Source: Trileptium ribeirensis
Lineage: Eukaryota; Nematoda; Enoplea; Enoplida; Thoracostomopsidae
Direction of reading: 5' to 3'
NCBI GenBank assembly: GCA_030248225.1
Contig: JASANE010011716.1
Span: 23,073 to 87,072 of the forward strand
DNA: 64,000 nucleotides
The notes under the pieces were generated by a model, which saw only the letters and a list, made by a program, of their open reading frames with translations, searched no databases and had not been told where the DNA came from. Both the position numbers and the translations under genes were made by a program. The stretch's first letter is position 1, and each line of letters opens with the position of its first letter. Positions 45,150 through 57,080 of the stretch are shown in pieces.

Positions 45150-48100
45150 ATAAGTTAAAAATAGAAAGAGTAGGCTATTTTTAATGATTGCGTAAAGACT
45201 TTAAGCATGATGATAGTAACTGCCCATCACCAACCTAACGCATTCTATGATGACTTAAATGCAGTAACTAGGTATAAGTCATAAAAAATACATTCATACC
45301 GTCAACATGGCTTAACCCTTTGCTTGCTTAAACGAGAAATTTTATTGTTTGATTGGGAGAAGAAAATCCTAAGTCACATCAAACATTAATTTTTGTTTGT
45401 TGCGCTTTTGACAGTTTGATCAAATCAGAAATACGCGGAATATGAAGCGATCGGATAATTTAATCCTTTTTCGATAGACCCACACGTTTGGAACAGTGTA
45501 CATTGTGAAGTGATGCTCAAACCGATTTTTGCATTTGGGAAAGGGGTCATATGCTTCTAAGCACGTCTCCTATTCGGTTGTTCCATAATGCTTCCACGGC
45601 AACAGCTTCAACATAGCATAGTGTGTAGCGTGCACGGCTGGCACCTAAATGGTACAGATTCATTCCCTCAGTATGCAATAGCTTGCACCATATGGTATGA
45701 AATACATAGTAATCCGACCGGGATACTGTTGCATCTTACTATGTTCGAAAATTATAATCTGTATGATATTTTTATATGTAACATACAATAAGTAGGACCC
45801 TTAAATTGTTTCATGTTTAATTATTTGATTAAAAAATAATAATAAAAGTACCGGCTGCAACCTGTACCATGTTGGGAGTTTATTGCTACACATTGCATAA
45901 TAAAACAGATTGTATTTTTGGTACATTAAAATAGCTTATTGTAAAGGGGCTTATTAAATTACCTTAAGGATATGCAGACTAACCCGTCATGGTCTTCTTT
46001 CGTTGACTAGTATATGTTTGCTGTAAATTTTAACACGAAATCGCGATTTATGGCTTGCAAATGGCCATCTCTGAGGGACTAAGGTTTGCAGATAATAGTC
46101 CGATTTTGAAAAATATATATTTTTTCTCTCATTGTTACCCAATGAATTTTATGCTGTTTTTGTTCTATCCAACTGAGGACATCCCGTTACCTGACTGAAA
46201 TATAGAACACTGAAATGCTATCTTAGCAATAATTTTTCGAGGTATGGACGAAAGTTACTTAATTTTTATTCATTTAAAGCTATCATTGAACCAAGTATCT
46301 AAGTAAAATTTCCCGAATCCACTTTTAATTAAAGCAGAGGAGCTGCGCATCATCATCCATTAACGCACAGAAACCAAGTCTTCTGATCTTGGCTGTAGGC
46401 CAAACTTTGCTTTATCCACAAAAAAATATGGTATGCGTGGTTTTGAATTTATAGATCATTGGCTTCTCCAGTTTTATTGCCCAGGAATGATTGCTGCCGC
46501 CAAAATAAAAGAAAGTGCCGCTAACTCCAATGATCATTGTCTAGTATCCAATCGCCGTTGGTCTTATTCAGAGATGTTGCCATTTTACTAGGTTAAATTC
46601 AAGTGTAGTCGTCAGTTTCCATCGTAATCAGTAAACAGTATAGGTGACTTCGGTTGAAATACTACCTATTTTAACGCTGACAATGTAGCCTATCGCGCTG
46701 TAATACACACGATATGAGTATCTTATATGCTTTATAACACATTTGGTCAGGAAAACATTAGAATCTAAATTGTAAAAAGCGAGATATTTAATGTAAGGAT
46801 AACATCTAGTAGGTTAAATTTATATACCTTTTATTATTGATTATGGGCTAATTGGTTTACCTTGTTATCTTTAGATAGGAGCTCGAAAAAATGAGATTTT
46901 TTGTGAACTTAACGGTATATAACTCGCTGGAATTGGCCTAAACTGTTGTGTTGATATTATAGGAACACTGGTTCAGAAATTGATTTCTGTTGTACATCGC
47001 TTCGCCACATTTGGGATTCGTTTGCTTTGTACACTGTTGCTTCTGATACTTTGTGGTTTATCCGCTAGTGCGAAGTCTATCGTTTGCTTCAACAGTCGCA
47101 TACGGTGGTACATACTATATTTGCGCATTTGAAGGTGGTTGCCTTGAAATTTCACCAAAATCTTATTGGCTCAGCAGGTGGTTCGCTCTGGTCTTACGTT
47201 CAGCGGACGCGGTTGGACAATTCAATTAACGAATGCAAAAATTTGCTACTGCATTTCGCAATTGTGGGCTTTGTGCGATTGGAATCGATCTTAACTGTTA
47301 GTTTTCGTTTATTTTGTTATACATTATGAAGTCTAGGACTTAAACTAAACCTGACGTGGTTTATGAAGTGGATATTTGGTAACCATTTTTTGTCATATCC
47401 GATGAGTTGTGTGGTTGTTCCTACATTTAATTGCCTTGTGCCTTGTCCATTGAACTTTTTAGTAAATTGTATAGTTATGTTGTACAAAATTTGCAACCTT
47501 TCGTTTGGTCGCTACAATTCAACCATTTGTCAAAATAGTTTAGAATGGTAAAAACTGTTGGGCATGTGTCAGGAATGGAATGTTACAGGTCACAATTTGG
47601 TAGTCGCAGAGTAAAGTTTATTTGTTCGAGATACCCTAATACGCAATTCAGCTAATTTTATAATGTGAATAAGTAAAGCGACGTTTAGTTCTTACACAAA
47701 ACACATGTGTTCCTCTTGGAGATTTCACACTCCAATGGTTTTACGGCACTCGGGAGAATTGGTAAGGTGTAATTTTGCTCTGATCTATAGCAGTCCTCGG
47801 ACAATGAGGCTGGTGTTTGGACCTATGTTGTATATCGTTTCTTTGATAAATAACCGATCATAACTGCAAAAATGTCGCACGAAGTTTCGTACTGGAAATA
47901 GCTATTGTCACCGTTGTTCGCTTCGACGATTTGTAAGAATTGTTCGCTATATCTGGCGGAAATTACAGTATCGCTGTTTTTTTAATCGGTTCAATCCTAG
48001 GAGGTGGTTAACTACATGGTTATAATGAACGTTGGTTTTTTTACTGATCTGTTAACGACTAAAAATTCATTTTCTCTATTTTGCAAAAAAAACTGTACAT

Positions 48101-48670
48101 GTTTATTAATGATAAGAATTATACACATACGATGACCATTTTCCCTGATAAGAATAAGACGGTTAAATATTTTATGTTTTGTTTGGCATGATATTTGATA
48201 GTATATGAAGTAGTTGAAAAATCTGGTTCCGCGAGGTTGGGTTCACGTACGTGCGTTCGATGTAGATTTTTGTGGACCACATTGTTAGTTATTTGTTATT
48301 GACTTGAGGCTCAGCAACTCATATTGTTCTGTTACGATGAACCCTATATTACAACTCGTATTGTAGTTTCATTGTTTTGATTCGATAGAAATTATTCTAT
48401 TGACACATCTTAGTACACTAATTGCGGATACTTTTGCCATATTTTTTTTATTTACATAGTACAAGGTGCCCATGGGAGGGCTAATAAAGTAATTTTGTAA
48501 GACCTGTTTTTTTGGGAATGCTGGATAGTAGCTTGAGAGATAAATATATCGTGGCGTAATATTTCTAACTATTTTTTTTCATGCAACTATTATTTTTGTA
48601 AGACATCCTGCATTTCAACGTAGTCGTGGCACACAAAATTCTAGTTTTTTTATTTTATTCGAACTGTTAC
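45150..48670. other. intergenic, several chance-like frames
   Basis: Open frames at 45588-45791, 47084-47329 and 47363-47551 have no domain I recognise. One isolated ACCTTGTTAT lies at 46859-46868 without a clear stem. No transposon ends were seen. Confidence 0.25.
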
Positions 48671-48706
48671 ATTGTGTTTACGAAGAAGTTTTAAATTATT
48701 TTTAGA

Positions 48707-49110
48707 ACCTTCGAAAGATTTAAGAAAAATTCTTGGAATTGCTGCATGCTGGCAATTTTTTTATATAATATTTCAACAACATAGGCCGCCATTAACCGAT
48801 TTAAATGTCAAATTTTGTAATAGTCTTGCAGCAGCTTTGTGTTGCGCAATTGAACCATTCCACGATGAATTCCGCGTAGAATTATTTTTATTTAAAGAAT
48901 AAAAGACAGCGAATAGCTGTGCTAAATGTCAATTTTGTTGAAGTGTGGTATAAACATCCAGGATATTTTAGCCGCTACTACACAGATTTACTAGACATTC
49001 AAAGAAGTTTTATAACGTCTTGCAATATGATGCAATATATTAAACAATTTAAATGTCGAATTCACAGAAAAATCGTTGGGCGGTATGAGGCTAATGACTT
49101 TAATTTTTGA
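48707..49110 (+). other. two adjacent unassigned open frames
   Basis: Frame one runs from an acceptor-like border (TTATTTTTAG) to 48902 and contains HRPPLTDLNVKFCNSLAAA and a terminal FRVELFLFKE. Frame two (48919-49110) begins VNFVEVWYKHPGYFSRYYTD and ends YEANDFNF. They are in different phases, separated by stops, and directly precede the hairpin cluster at 49157. I do not recognise either. Confidence 0.2.
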
Positions 49111-49156
49111 GCTGAGGTGCAGCGTATTCTAAATTCCAAGAACTATTCATCGTTAT

Positions 49157-49880
49157 CTAGGATTCGCTAGCCTAGATTCTAGAGTTATTTAAGCTGAGTT
49201 CTCGTTCGATCAGCGAGTCAGTCGCGATCGGATATCTCAGAGTAAGTAGTCACTTTAATTATCTTTTCTTAGCTTAACTGCCACACGGCACCTTGTTATA
49301 TAACACTGTTCTAGCTAGGCAGTAGTTATACAAAGCTAAGACTTAGCACTGATTCCGAGTTTGAGAAAAAGTTGGGGTTTATCGAGAGCAGACGGGCTGC
49401 TCCAAAAATTTACTATTGAGAGCACAGGGGTGCTCCGTTTACTAGTGGGTCCTTGAGAGCACACGGGGTGCTCCACGTTTTCTTGGGTCCTTGAGAGCAC
49501 ACGGGGTGCTCCACGTTTTCTTGGGCTATTGAGAGCAGACGGGCTGCTCCAAAAATTTTCTTTGAGAGCACGGGAGTGCTCCGAAAATTTATTCTTCTTG
49601 AGAGCAGAGGGCTGCTCCTACAATTTGTTCACTGTTGAGAGCACAGGGGTGCTCCGATAAATTTTATTGACTAGGCTGAGCTAAGCTTAAGTCAAAGCTT
49701 AGACCGGATCGAAGGATCCACCTTGTAGTTCATAAAGTTGCCCGAGCATTAATATTAATTTATTATTTGGATCCTTAGATCCACCTTGTCGATTCAAACA
49801 ACTCATTACTTTATTGCCGTACTATTATTTATCTTAGTAATATCAAGTGAGGTGCTTATTACACTTGTGTAGTAAGTGAA
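49157..49880. repeat. hairpin-dense cluster
   Basis: Hairpins include CTAGG/CCTAG (49157-49175), a 9-bp stem with one bulge CGATC-A-GCGA / TCGC-GATCG (49207-49230) inside an outer CTGAG/CTCAG pair (49194-49240), an ACCTTGTTAT-type hairpin (49275-49299), eight tandem GAGCA(C/G) hairpins (49386-49654), CTAAGCTT/AAGCTTAG (49681-49702), two GGATC/GATCC hairpins each followed by ACCTTGT (49706-49726 and 49769-49789), and TTACAC/GTGTAG near 49858-49873. It is noncoding. Donor-like GTAAGT sites at 49243 and 49875 allow for a spliced transcript. Confidence 0.7.
49275..49299 (+). other. hairpin element, ACCTTGTTAT family (copy 3)
   Basis: TAAC, then TGCC-ACAC-GGCA overlapping ACCTTGTTAT. Stem of 4 bp; flanking TAAC pairs with GTTA as in copies 1 and 2. 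Confidence 0.55.
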
Positions 49881-49894
49881 GTCCTAGGTTCTGA

Positions 49895-50134
49895 GTGCTA
49901 CCATTACACAAGGTCATCGTTGGAAAGTTGAAGAATTTTATACCCATTAGGACTCGCTTCGCTACAGTTCTATGTCTATATAACCGTTGGGGTTGGGAAC
50001 ACTGGGAAAATCAACCCTTAATTTTCCAGACGTTATTGCGTTTGTTTGAAGCGTCTGATGGAAGTTCCAAAATGACGTATTTGGAATTGCTTAAAATAAT
50101 CGCTAAATGTCTGTGGCCAGAACCCATAACATAG
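49895..50134 (+). other. unassigned open frame next to the hairpin cluster
   Basis: About 79 codons, with RTRFATVLCLYNRWGWEHW, LLRLFEASDGSSKMTYLELL and a final CLWPEPIT. Composition looks more protein-like than neighbouring frames, but I recognise no family. The apparent start is GTG, so an ATG or an upstream exon is needed. Confidence 0.25.
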
Positions 50135-51594
50135 TCCAAAGGGTACACCAGATTACAAGTCAAGTATCGAAATCTTGTCTAAAATTACTTTAATCATAAA
50201 TTATTTTAGTTGTCTAAAATTGTTTAACACTAAATTACATAGCTTATTCACACCTAAAAACTTTTAACCACATAACTACTTAGGCTATATTGGGTGCGCC
50301 AAATTTTTCAGCGACACCGCTCGTGTCAACCCAACGGTCGTTGCGTATAACTCAGTATTACGTATGAATTATAAACAAACTTGGCCACATTCCTTCAATC
50401 CTCTGACCGATGACACTCGTTGACATTAGATTTATTCAAAATCGGATGACCGTCACTTACCTCGCACAAAGCACCTAAGTTTAGACCAATAAATTATATA
50501 TCCCGCAAATATTTGAGAGCATTATTGAGTGCTGACTTGGCGCTTGGTATTTGTGCACCAACATATTGTTAGATAATAGATGCGGAGGCGAGAATAACCT
50601 TGCAAAATGGTCCCTTACCGAGGGTTTGCTTGCACAGAAGTTTTCAAGTCTTCACACTTATCTTATAAATTCGCAATAAATTTAAATAGTCGTAACATGA
50701 CTCAGGTATATAAGCATAAATCGGGTGATAATGCGTATCCAAATTCGTTCACACTGCGGCTATTTATGTTAGACTGAAAAAACATAGTCAATTTTTATTA
50801 CGTGACCGTCAGGCACTGTTCCGTGAGTTAGGTACAAATTTTTTTAATACTCTTTGGCTCTCCGAAATCAAACCAAATGTTGATATCATTGTGTATATTT
50901 TGCAGAGTTTCGGTGATCGCTGTAATTATTTCAGTGCCTTTTTATTTGAATATAAAACTAATATTGTTCATATCAACCGAATTGATTTTTCAAAGGAAGG
51001 ATAACTTCCAAAAGCACTTTATAACGCTTATGTAGATCGAAATATGTTACTACATAAAACAGGCATGTAGTTGGTAATTCAGACCACTCCTTGAATGAGT
51101 GAATGTTGCTATTTTGATAGCATAAACGCCAACCACTGTAGCAATGTTAATGAGCGGTCAATCGGTAAGAGATGGCATAATTCATTTTTTTCGCATGTAT
51201 CATTCTGCTGTGCTTCAAATATTATAGTATTATGCATTAAGCAGTATAGTACGATTCCCACGGTTCTATCGAAGCTTCCAGTCGTTTTGTACAGTATTTG
51301 GCGCTATTTCGACGCTTATGACATAACGTTAGACACACCGCACACTGTTGATTAGCTGAATAACGTTAAGTATCAGGTGTTGTTGTAGATAAGCAAACTG
51401 GTTGTGTTTTCGGATTTTCCGGCCACACAATTCTCCATATGTCCACGAATATATTGCTATTAAAAAGAACTATTAAGAAGAACAAATATTGTTTTCTGTA
51501 GGCTAAATATTTGTCTGTTGTTTTTGTTGTCAATAATAATAATTTGTGTAGCTTTTCCTTTATTTTCGGAATATTTTGGCGTCTCGGTATAGAT
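50135..51594. other. intergenic, nothing identified
   Basis: No supported gene, repeat array or RNA. Confidence 0.3.
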
Positions 51595-51936
51595 TGATTT
51601 TGAGATATCATACATTCTTTGCTGACGTTGTTTAGGACAAGGAGTCCTACATTTGTCTGCAAACTGCTTCATCATTTGTTGTCAGAATCACTCTTTGATG
51701 AGCGCTTGATAAAGAGCCGACATAATGCTGTTAAACAGTACTATTATATCCGTTTAAGTATTAAATTTTTAAAGTTTCTTAAAACTTATCTTAAAGTAAA
51801 AGAGCGTCCTGTGGCTAGGTATTTCGCCGGAACCGCTGTGGTTTCAAGGTATTTTTACAACCCAGCTGCTCTGAAAAAACTAATGATAACTAGAAAGGAC
51901 AGCAATAGCCTTTTGGTGATAGACCCGTATTTATGA
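51595..51936 (+). other. unassigned open frame with acceptor-like start
   Basis: A pyrimidine-rich acceptor (GACGTTGTTTAG) precedes a frame reading SPTFVCKLLHHLLSESLFDE, NAVKQYYYIRLSIKFLKFL and VARYFAGTAVVSRYFYNP. A faint resemblance to the helical BEN-type domain is too weak to name it. A second frame at 52050-52244 follows another acceptor but does not match in phase. Confidence 0.2.
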
Positions 51937-52244
51937 CAGCAAAAATAGTTTAGTGCAGAAACTTGTTCGTTGAACTTTTTTATAAAAGATCAATTTTATT
52001 GTTTCCGATGTTACTGTGGCAGCAAACGTAGAGATTAATAGTTCTAATTTTGGCAGGACTATATGGTCAATCTCAGTACAGTAAGACTTTAAGAGAAGTT
52101 ATTTCTGGCAAGATAAGAGGTTGTAACACTGCCGCTATCTTATGGATAACCAGAAGCATTTCCGTCAAACTTTTTAAAAGAGTTACATTTGCAACTTTGT
52201 TCAACACTATTTCATTAATATTCGAAAGTGTTCTTGTAAACTGA

Positions 52245-53837
52245 AAATGAACGTTTTAAAGTTTCTAAAACCGATATATAATTACTATTAAATTAAAATT
52301 TCGCTGTATAATTTAAACCATCTACGTGACTTGCAGCATGCGTCGAACGAAATTGGTCCATAAATCTTACAAAAAACTTGGGAAACTAGTACAGTAGGAC
52401 TAAACTAATATTAAATTTTCAACAACGGAACCGGTTTATCTGTCATGTTTCTTAGATTAAAAGAAAAATATTGCGTCGTTAGCTGGTGTTAATGTACACT
52501 GAAATAATTGCGGCGTAGTATGAAATGATGTTTGATGTTTTAGTAGAGTTATTCGCTTCTGTTTCACCATCGTAAAGGTGTTCACCACTTTACAGTTTCC
52601 TATAATTTGTATCAATCCAGCTTAGCTTAATCTGTTAAAATAGACATATGGTTATCGGTAGTGTGTAACGAATCAGTTCAACGTAGCCTCCAACGGGATC
52701 ATTTACATTAAGTGAAAATAAAGTCCATTCGCTCAAGCACGATTCGCAATATATTGAAGAGACGGGTAGAATGGTGCGATTCTTCTTTAGACCAAATTAT
52801 GTGTTTCGGTCTGAGCTGTCGGGTTTCGTTCGTTATATATACTGTATATTGTAGCGCCTTGCAAAGCTTGCGGTACTTTTCTAAAAACATCTTTCTGCAC
52901 ATAATGGTAGTGGCATTTCTAATTCCGAACTTGGGCTAGGTTGGCTTAGCGGTGTTTCGGTATCGCTGAAGTGTGAGTTCGCTGCGGTTAGCGCAACATG
53001 CGCGACCGGCTGCACAATTTGTTCATGAACTGAACAGCTCGTTACAGTGCGGTTCCGCACAACAAATGTTGTTTTGTTCTTTGAAATATGTGTTAACTAT
53101 TGCGATTTGGTACATAATATAACAGGATTTCGATAGCACTATCTCGTCAATCCCACCTTACTGGAAGTACAACAGCTGCGAAACTTGGTGTCGTTTTGTC
53201 CAGATAAGGCATGTCTTAAAGCCTTGCTGAAAAGCATACATTGAATTGAAAAGATTTTTAATTTGTTGAAAAATTTTCAATTCTCTTGTGCCGTCATTCA
53301 CAATAATTGTTTTCCAATTCTGGTTGAGGTGCTGTCGAATGCATTCTATCACAATAACTGACATTTTATAGTGGCTGTGATAAATCTTTTTCTACCTGAG
53401 CCGAATCAATTTGAGTTCAGGACATCGACGTTACCTTGAACCAAAGTGTTGCTTAATCACTTACCCGTGCAAATTACCACTATGGTATTTAATGTCAAGA
53501 TTCATACATTCCCATGCTAAAATTCAGTTTGCTAATTCAAGTTGTGAATTAATAACATCAGCCGGTTTATCAAAACGTTTTGGAGCGCAAGTGAAGAGAT
53601 GATAGACCGTTCTCAATATACCAAGCTCAATCATCAGCGTTAATAGCCAGAGGTTCGTCTAATTCAGGGACGATATCTAAAGGTACCAATGGCTGATAAT
53701 TCTCATGCTATATTTCTGTTACACACTCCTAAAATCACGAGTTCAAGTGTCGGCCACTACTTGTTGAGCCCTTCTGAAACCAAATAAAACAAATTACGAC
53801 GGGTCACAGTAGTATATGTCGGTGAACTAGCTTCTAT
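52245..53837. other. intergenic, nothing identified
   Basis: Short open frames on both strands overlap one another and show no domain. Confidence 0.3.
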
Positions 53838-54299
53838 CACGGGCTGATTTAGGGGGTGGATTGGGTGGCTAGCCACCCCCCTCCCTTGCAACGCCAAAAA
53901 TATTTTTTCTATATTTGTTATACCGATGAAGTGCATAATATATATGTATAAGAGGGGAGGGATTTTCGTCTGTTTATTATTTATCTGAATGTTTGTCTTT
54001 GAACTCTGTCAAAAGTATTATATATTCACCCCAACCCATATATATGCTAAATCAGCAAAGTCCAACTTATGTTGGAAACATATCTTTAAACCACTAGGTG
54101 GTATAGTTTGGGAGTTATCTAATTTTATGTCAGCTTTAGATATGAGTTAATTGGCGCACTTTTAGATGTCAGCATTACAGCAGTCGTTCAGTGAGCGACA
54201 CTTCAGCAGGAGAACCTTGTTCTATTCCACCGAGGATCATGTTCTATTCCACCGTCTATCTATATATATTCCCTCAAGCAACAAATATCGGAACGGATC

Positions 54300-54698
54300 A
54301 AACCCAAACTTTCACGGTTGGTGCCCTATACTACGCCCTATACTATGGCCCTCGCAAACACAGGATCGTCGCTAGATTCCTGCGGTCGTAATCAAACGTC
54401 ATAGGCCTCGAAGTGTCAGTGTTCGGGTCGTTCACAAAGGCTCTGTTTGGAGAAGCCACATTGACCAGATCTAGCCGAGATTCGGAGTCAAAGACGATCC
54501 TGTAACAGCTCCGTACAAATACTCAGAAGCAGTTGCGGCTCAACTGCTACCACGACAAGAAGCACGGAATCCAAGATTTCCGCTTGGTGATGCATATGGA
54601 CCGCACAACCCTCGTCGCTCCAGCCCTCAGAAGATTCCTACCTCCAGATTCTGCTACTAAATATCTTTTCAACGTGTGGTTTCAAGTTGGTGGGGAGG
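54300..54698 (+). pseudogene. Ty3/gypsy integrase C-terminus
   Basis: Two frames carry FTVGALYYALYYGPRKHRIV, then IKRHRPRSVSVRVVHKGSVW and RSHIDQI. These match the C-terminal chromatin/DNA-binding part of gypsy integrases (patterns VYxxxYGPxxxWxxG, GPRSYxVxV, GxVWRRHxDQLRP). A frameshift near 54391 and a stop after HIDQI break it. The upstream integrase core and RT are absent. Confidence 0.65.
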
Positions 54699-55250
54699 TG
54701 TTATGTAGCTAACCAGATGTTCGCTGTAAATCTCCAGAAACATCTTCGTAAACAAATGACATCGGTCCAACACTCTAAAACTATCATGCTAACATAAACA
54801 ATTTCCCACCAGTTAATTCTGGGACATTCCGTGTTCTCCTCATGAAGAAGCTGATGACTATAATAGGGCTGATGATCATATGATTATCATTTCTTTTAGT
54901 ACTTCTTCTATTTTGGGTTGGTATCTTTTTTATATATGTATTGTTTTGACTCTGACTTTAAACCACCACTTTCTTTTAACCTCTGTATCGACAGACAGTT
55001 GTTTTTTGCTATCGCAACAAACAGCGTTTGTTTGTTTCACCTTCAAACCGTTTAAAGTTTGACTTGCCGTACTCTCTGCAAATCTCTACCATCCTCTCTG
55101 GTGCTATTCTGATTCCTGTGTGGAATTCCTGTATGGTCTCTATACTATCGCCTGAACAAAAGCCGGGTATTGCTTCACAGTGATTAGTACGACTTACGGC
55201 TTGATTACAGATGATAGCCAAAATTATTGCGTTCTTCTGAATGAACTCTC
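54699..55250 (+). mobile_element. probable gypsy LTR start
   Basis: A purine tract (GGTGGGGAGG, 54689-54698) is followed at once by TGTTATGTAG, the expected border of a polypurine tract and a 3' LTR beginning with TG. The 3' end of the LTR could not be fixed; the end given is a guess. Confidence 0.4.
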
Positions 55251-55636
55251 ATCAAAGTTGTCTATTAAGTTCTTTGAATTTGGAGAATTCGAACTTTTCG
55301 AACCTTCAATATAACCTTCGCAATAACTCACATTGGTAATGCTGATCAATTCGCAAGGCTAATACGCCGCAAAGCTTTTCGACGCCCGGGCGGCAAGAGT
55401 TATCCCAGCTAGTTATATATTATTACTACAAGTAGTAGGTAGTAATTATAGGCGTAGCTATTTTTAGATTCAATATAAAAAGGCCATTGACATACATTCC
55501 ATCTGTTGCATGTAAATCTAAAGAAAATTATTTGTTATTGTTAATATAATCTGTTTCGTGAAAAATGCATATGCCAATAAGTGGGAAAAATTCCTATGAT
55601 AGCCACCCCCTTTTCAAAATCCTAGACCCGCCCCTG

Positions 55637-57080
55637 TCTCTATTTGTAAAGTTTATCTAATCTATCAGCAGCAGCAAGCCCTTCAGAAGTAGGGACAGCA
55701 AATGTGGTGGGGGCGGTCGTCTACAATCATTTTGTTACAATTTTACAATGGTGTCAACTTTTCTCACGGTTGTCAGCAAAAAGTAGGGATTGGCAGTATC
55801 CCCCGCCCCGGCTCGCTTACTTCGCGAGGCCCTTGCCTAGCAGCTCCTCACATATGTTCAAATATAATCGAGATTGGCGTTTGATAAAAAGCTAAAAAGC
55901 CGACATGAAAGAAAATCCTGCATACACCTTTGTTTTCAGAATGTATTCAGCATAGCATAAAGTTATTATCGAGTTTTCTGTTAAGCAATTATAATAAACT
56001 TTTATACGAATGGAATAACAGTTTCCTCTTTACGAACAACAACAACTGCGTTTCGTTTTATGTAAGACTCGAAGTATATACTTTTTAAAGCTTCAGAGCT
56101 TTGTCGTATTGAAATATGAACTGAGCTGATTTTACATACATGATGAAATACCCTAATGATTATTTAAGACTACATTAGTTCAACCTGTTTTAATAATGTC
56201 GAAAATGGGAAAAGAAGTTTTTTCTTCGTTTTTGTCTTGATGAAAATGGAGAGAGAATAGATGCTACTAATACAATGTCAGAACGTAAATAACATAAGAG
56301 TTCCATTAGAGTTTATTAAATATATATTGTCTACATAAAGATGGATTATGTATAGACTTATGGTCAGATGTAATATTTAACACTTAAATAATATATATTT
56401 AAAAATTAACATATATATTATATATATTTTGATTTACAGCTGTGTGATATATTGCACGCATCGCCTGTACTTACTGCTGATCTATTCGCGATCGTGTTGG
56501 TGGTCTGACGTGTGCTGGGCTATGGCCTCTATCGTTTCCATGATAAGTTTATGCATAGGCGCACCCAAGGAGGGGGCCCGGGCCCCCCTTAGCTGATCCG
56601 AAAAATATTTTTATACATAGTTTCTATAAACACACATTCACCAATTTGTCGAAACCGATTTTACGTCAATAATCAATTGTCGTGCTGAATAATACTGTTT
56701 TACGACAAGTACTCTGTTGGGTTGAGTCGGAGCTCTAGTTTAAATACTACGCTGTCATAGATATATATATCGGTGTTTCGCTTAAACCAAATACATCGGA
56801 TATTGTATATTATTTTCAATATTTTCGAGGAGATTACGATTACAATTTAGTCGAAGAGATTTTACAATTCTGGATAGCGAAATAATTTTATCAAATTTGG
56901 CATCCAAATGTCCAAGCGTATAACTAGTTATTTTGGTCGAAAAGACAGTGATAGTAGTGGCGATGGCACTCAACAAAGCTAATCCATATGTAAAATTTAT
57001 ATATATTAGTAATTGCTTCATCTTAAGCTGTTCATTTAATATGCTTCTACACTGATTGATTTTAACTATTCAAAATTAGC
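55637..57080. other. intergenic; one GC palindrome
   Basis: A 16-bp perfect palindrome GGGGGCCCGGGCCCCC lies near 56572-56590, preceded by GGCGCACCCAAGG. This looks like one end of a hAT-like or other GC-ended element; no partner end was found. No other feature is supported before the transposase start. Confidence 0.35.

Larger units (their letters stand above)
53838..55636. mobile_element. hAT-like element with degenerate ends, carrying a gypsy fragment
   Basis: The left end CACGGGCTGATTTAGGGGGT and the right end on the minus strand, CAGGGGCGGGTCTAGGATTT, resemble each other and hAT termini (CAGGGGCG). Both are followed inward by GGGTGGCTA. No exact 8-bp target duplication is visible (GCTTCTAT versus TCTCTATT). 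A gypsy-type integrase end and LTR start lie inside, probably a later insertion. No hAT transposase is seen, so the host is a non-autonomous copy. Confidence 0.45.

Noticed and set aside
49157..50134. Integrated mitochondrial DNA, because of the many hairpins
   Set aside because: No mitochondrial protein, rRNA or tRNA sequence was recognised.
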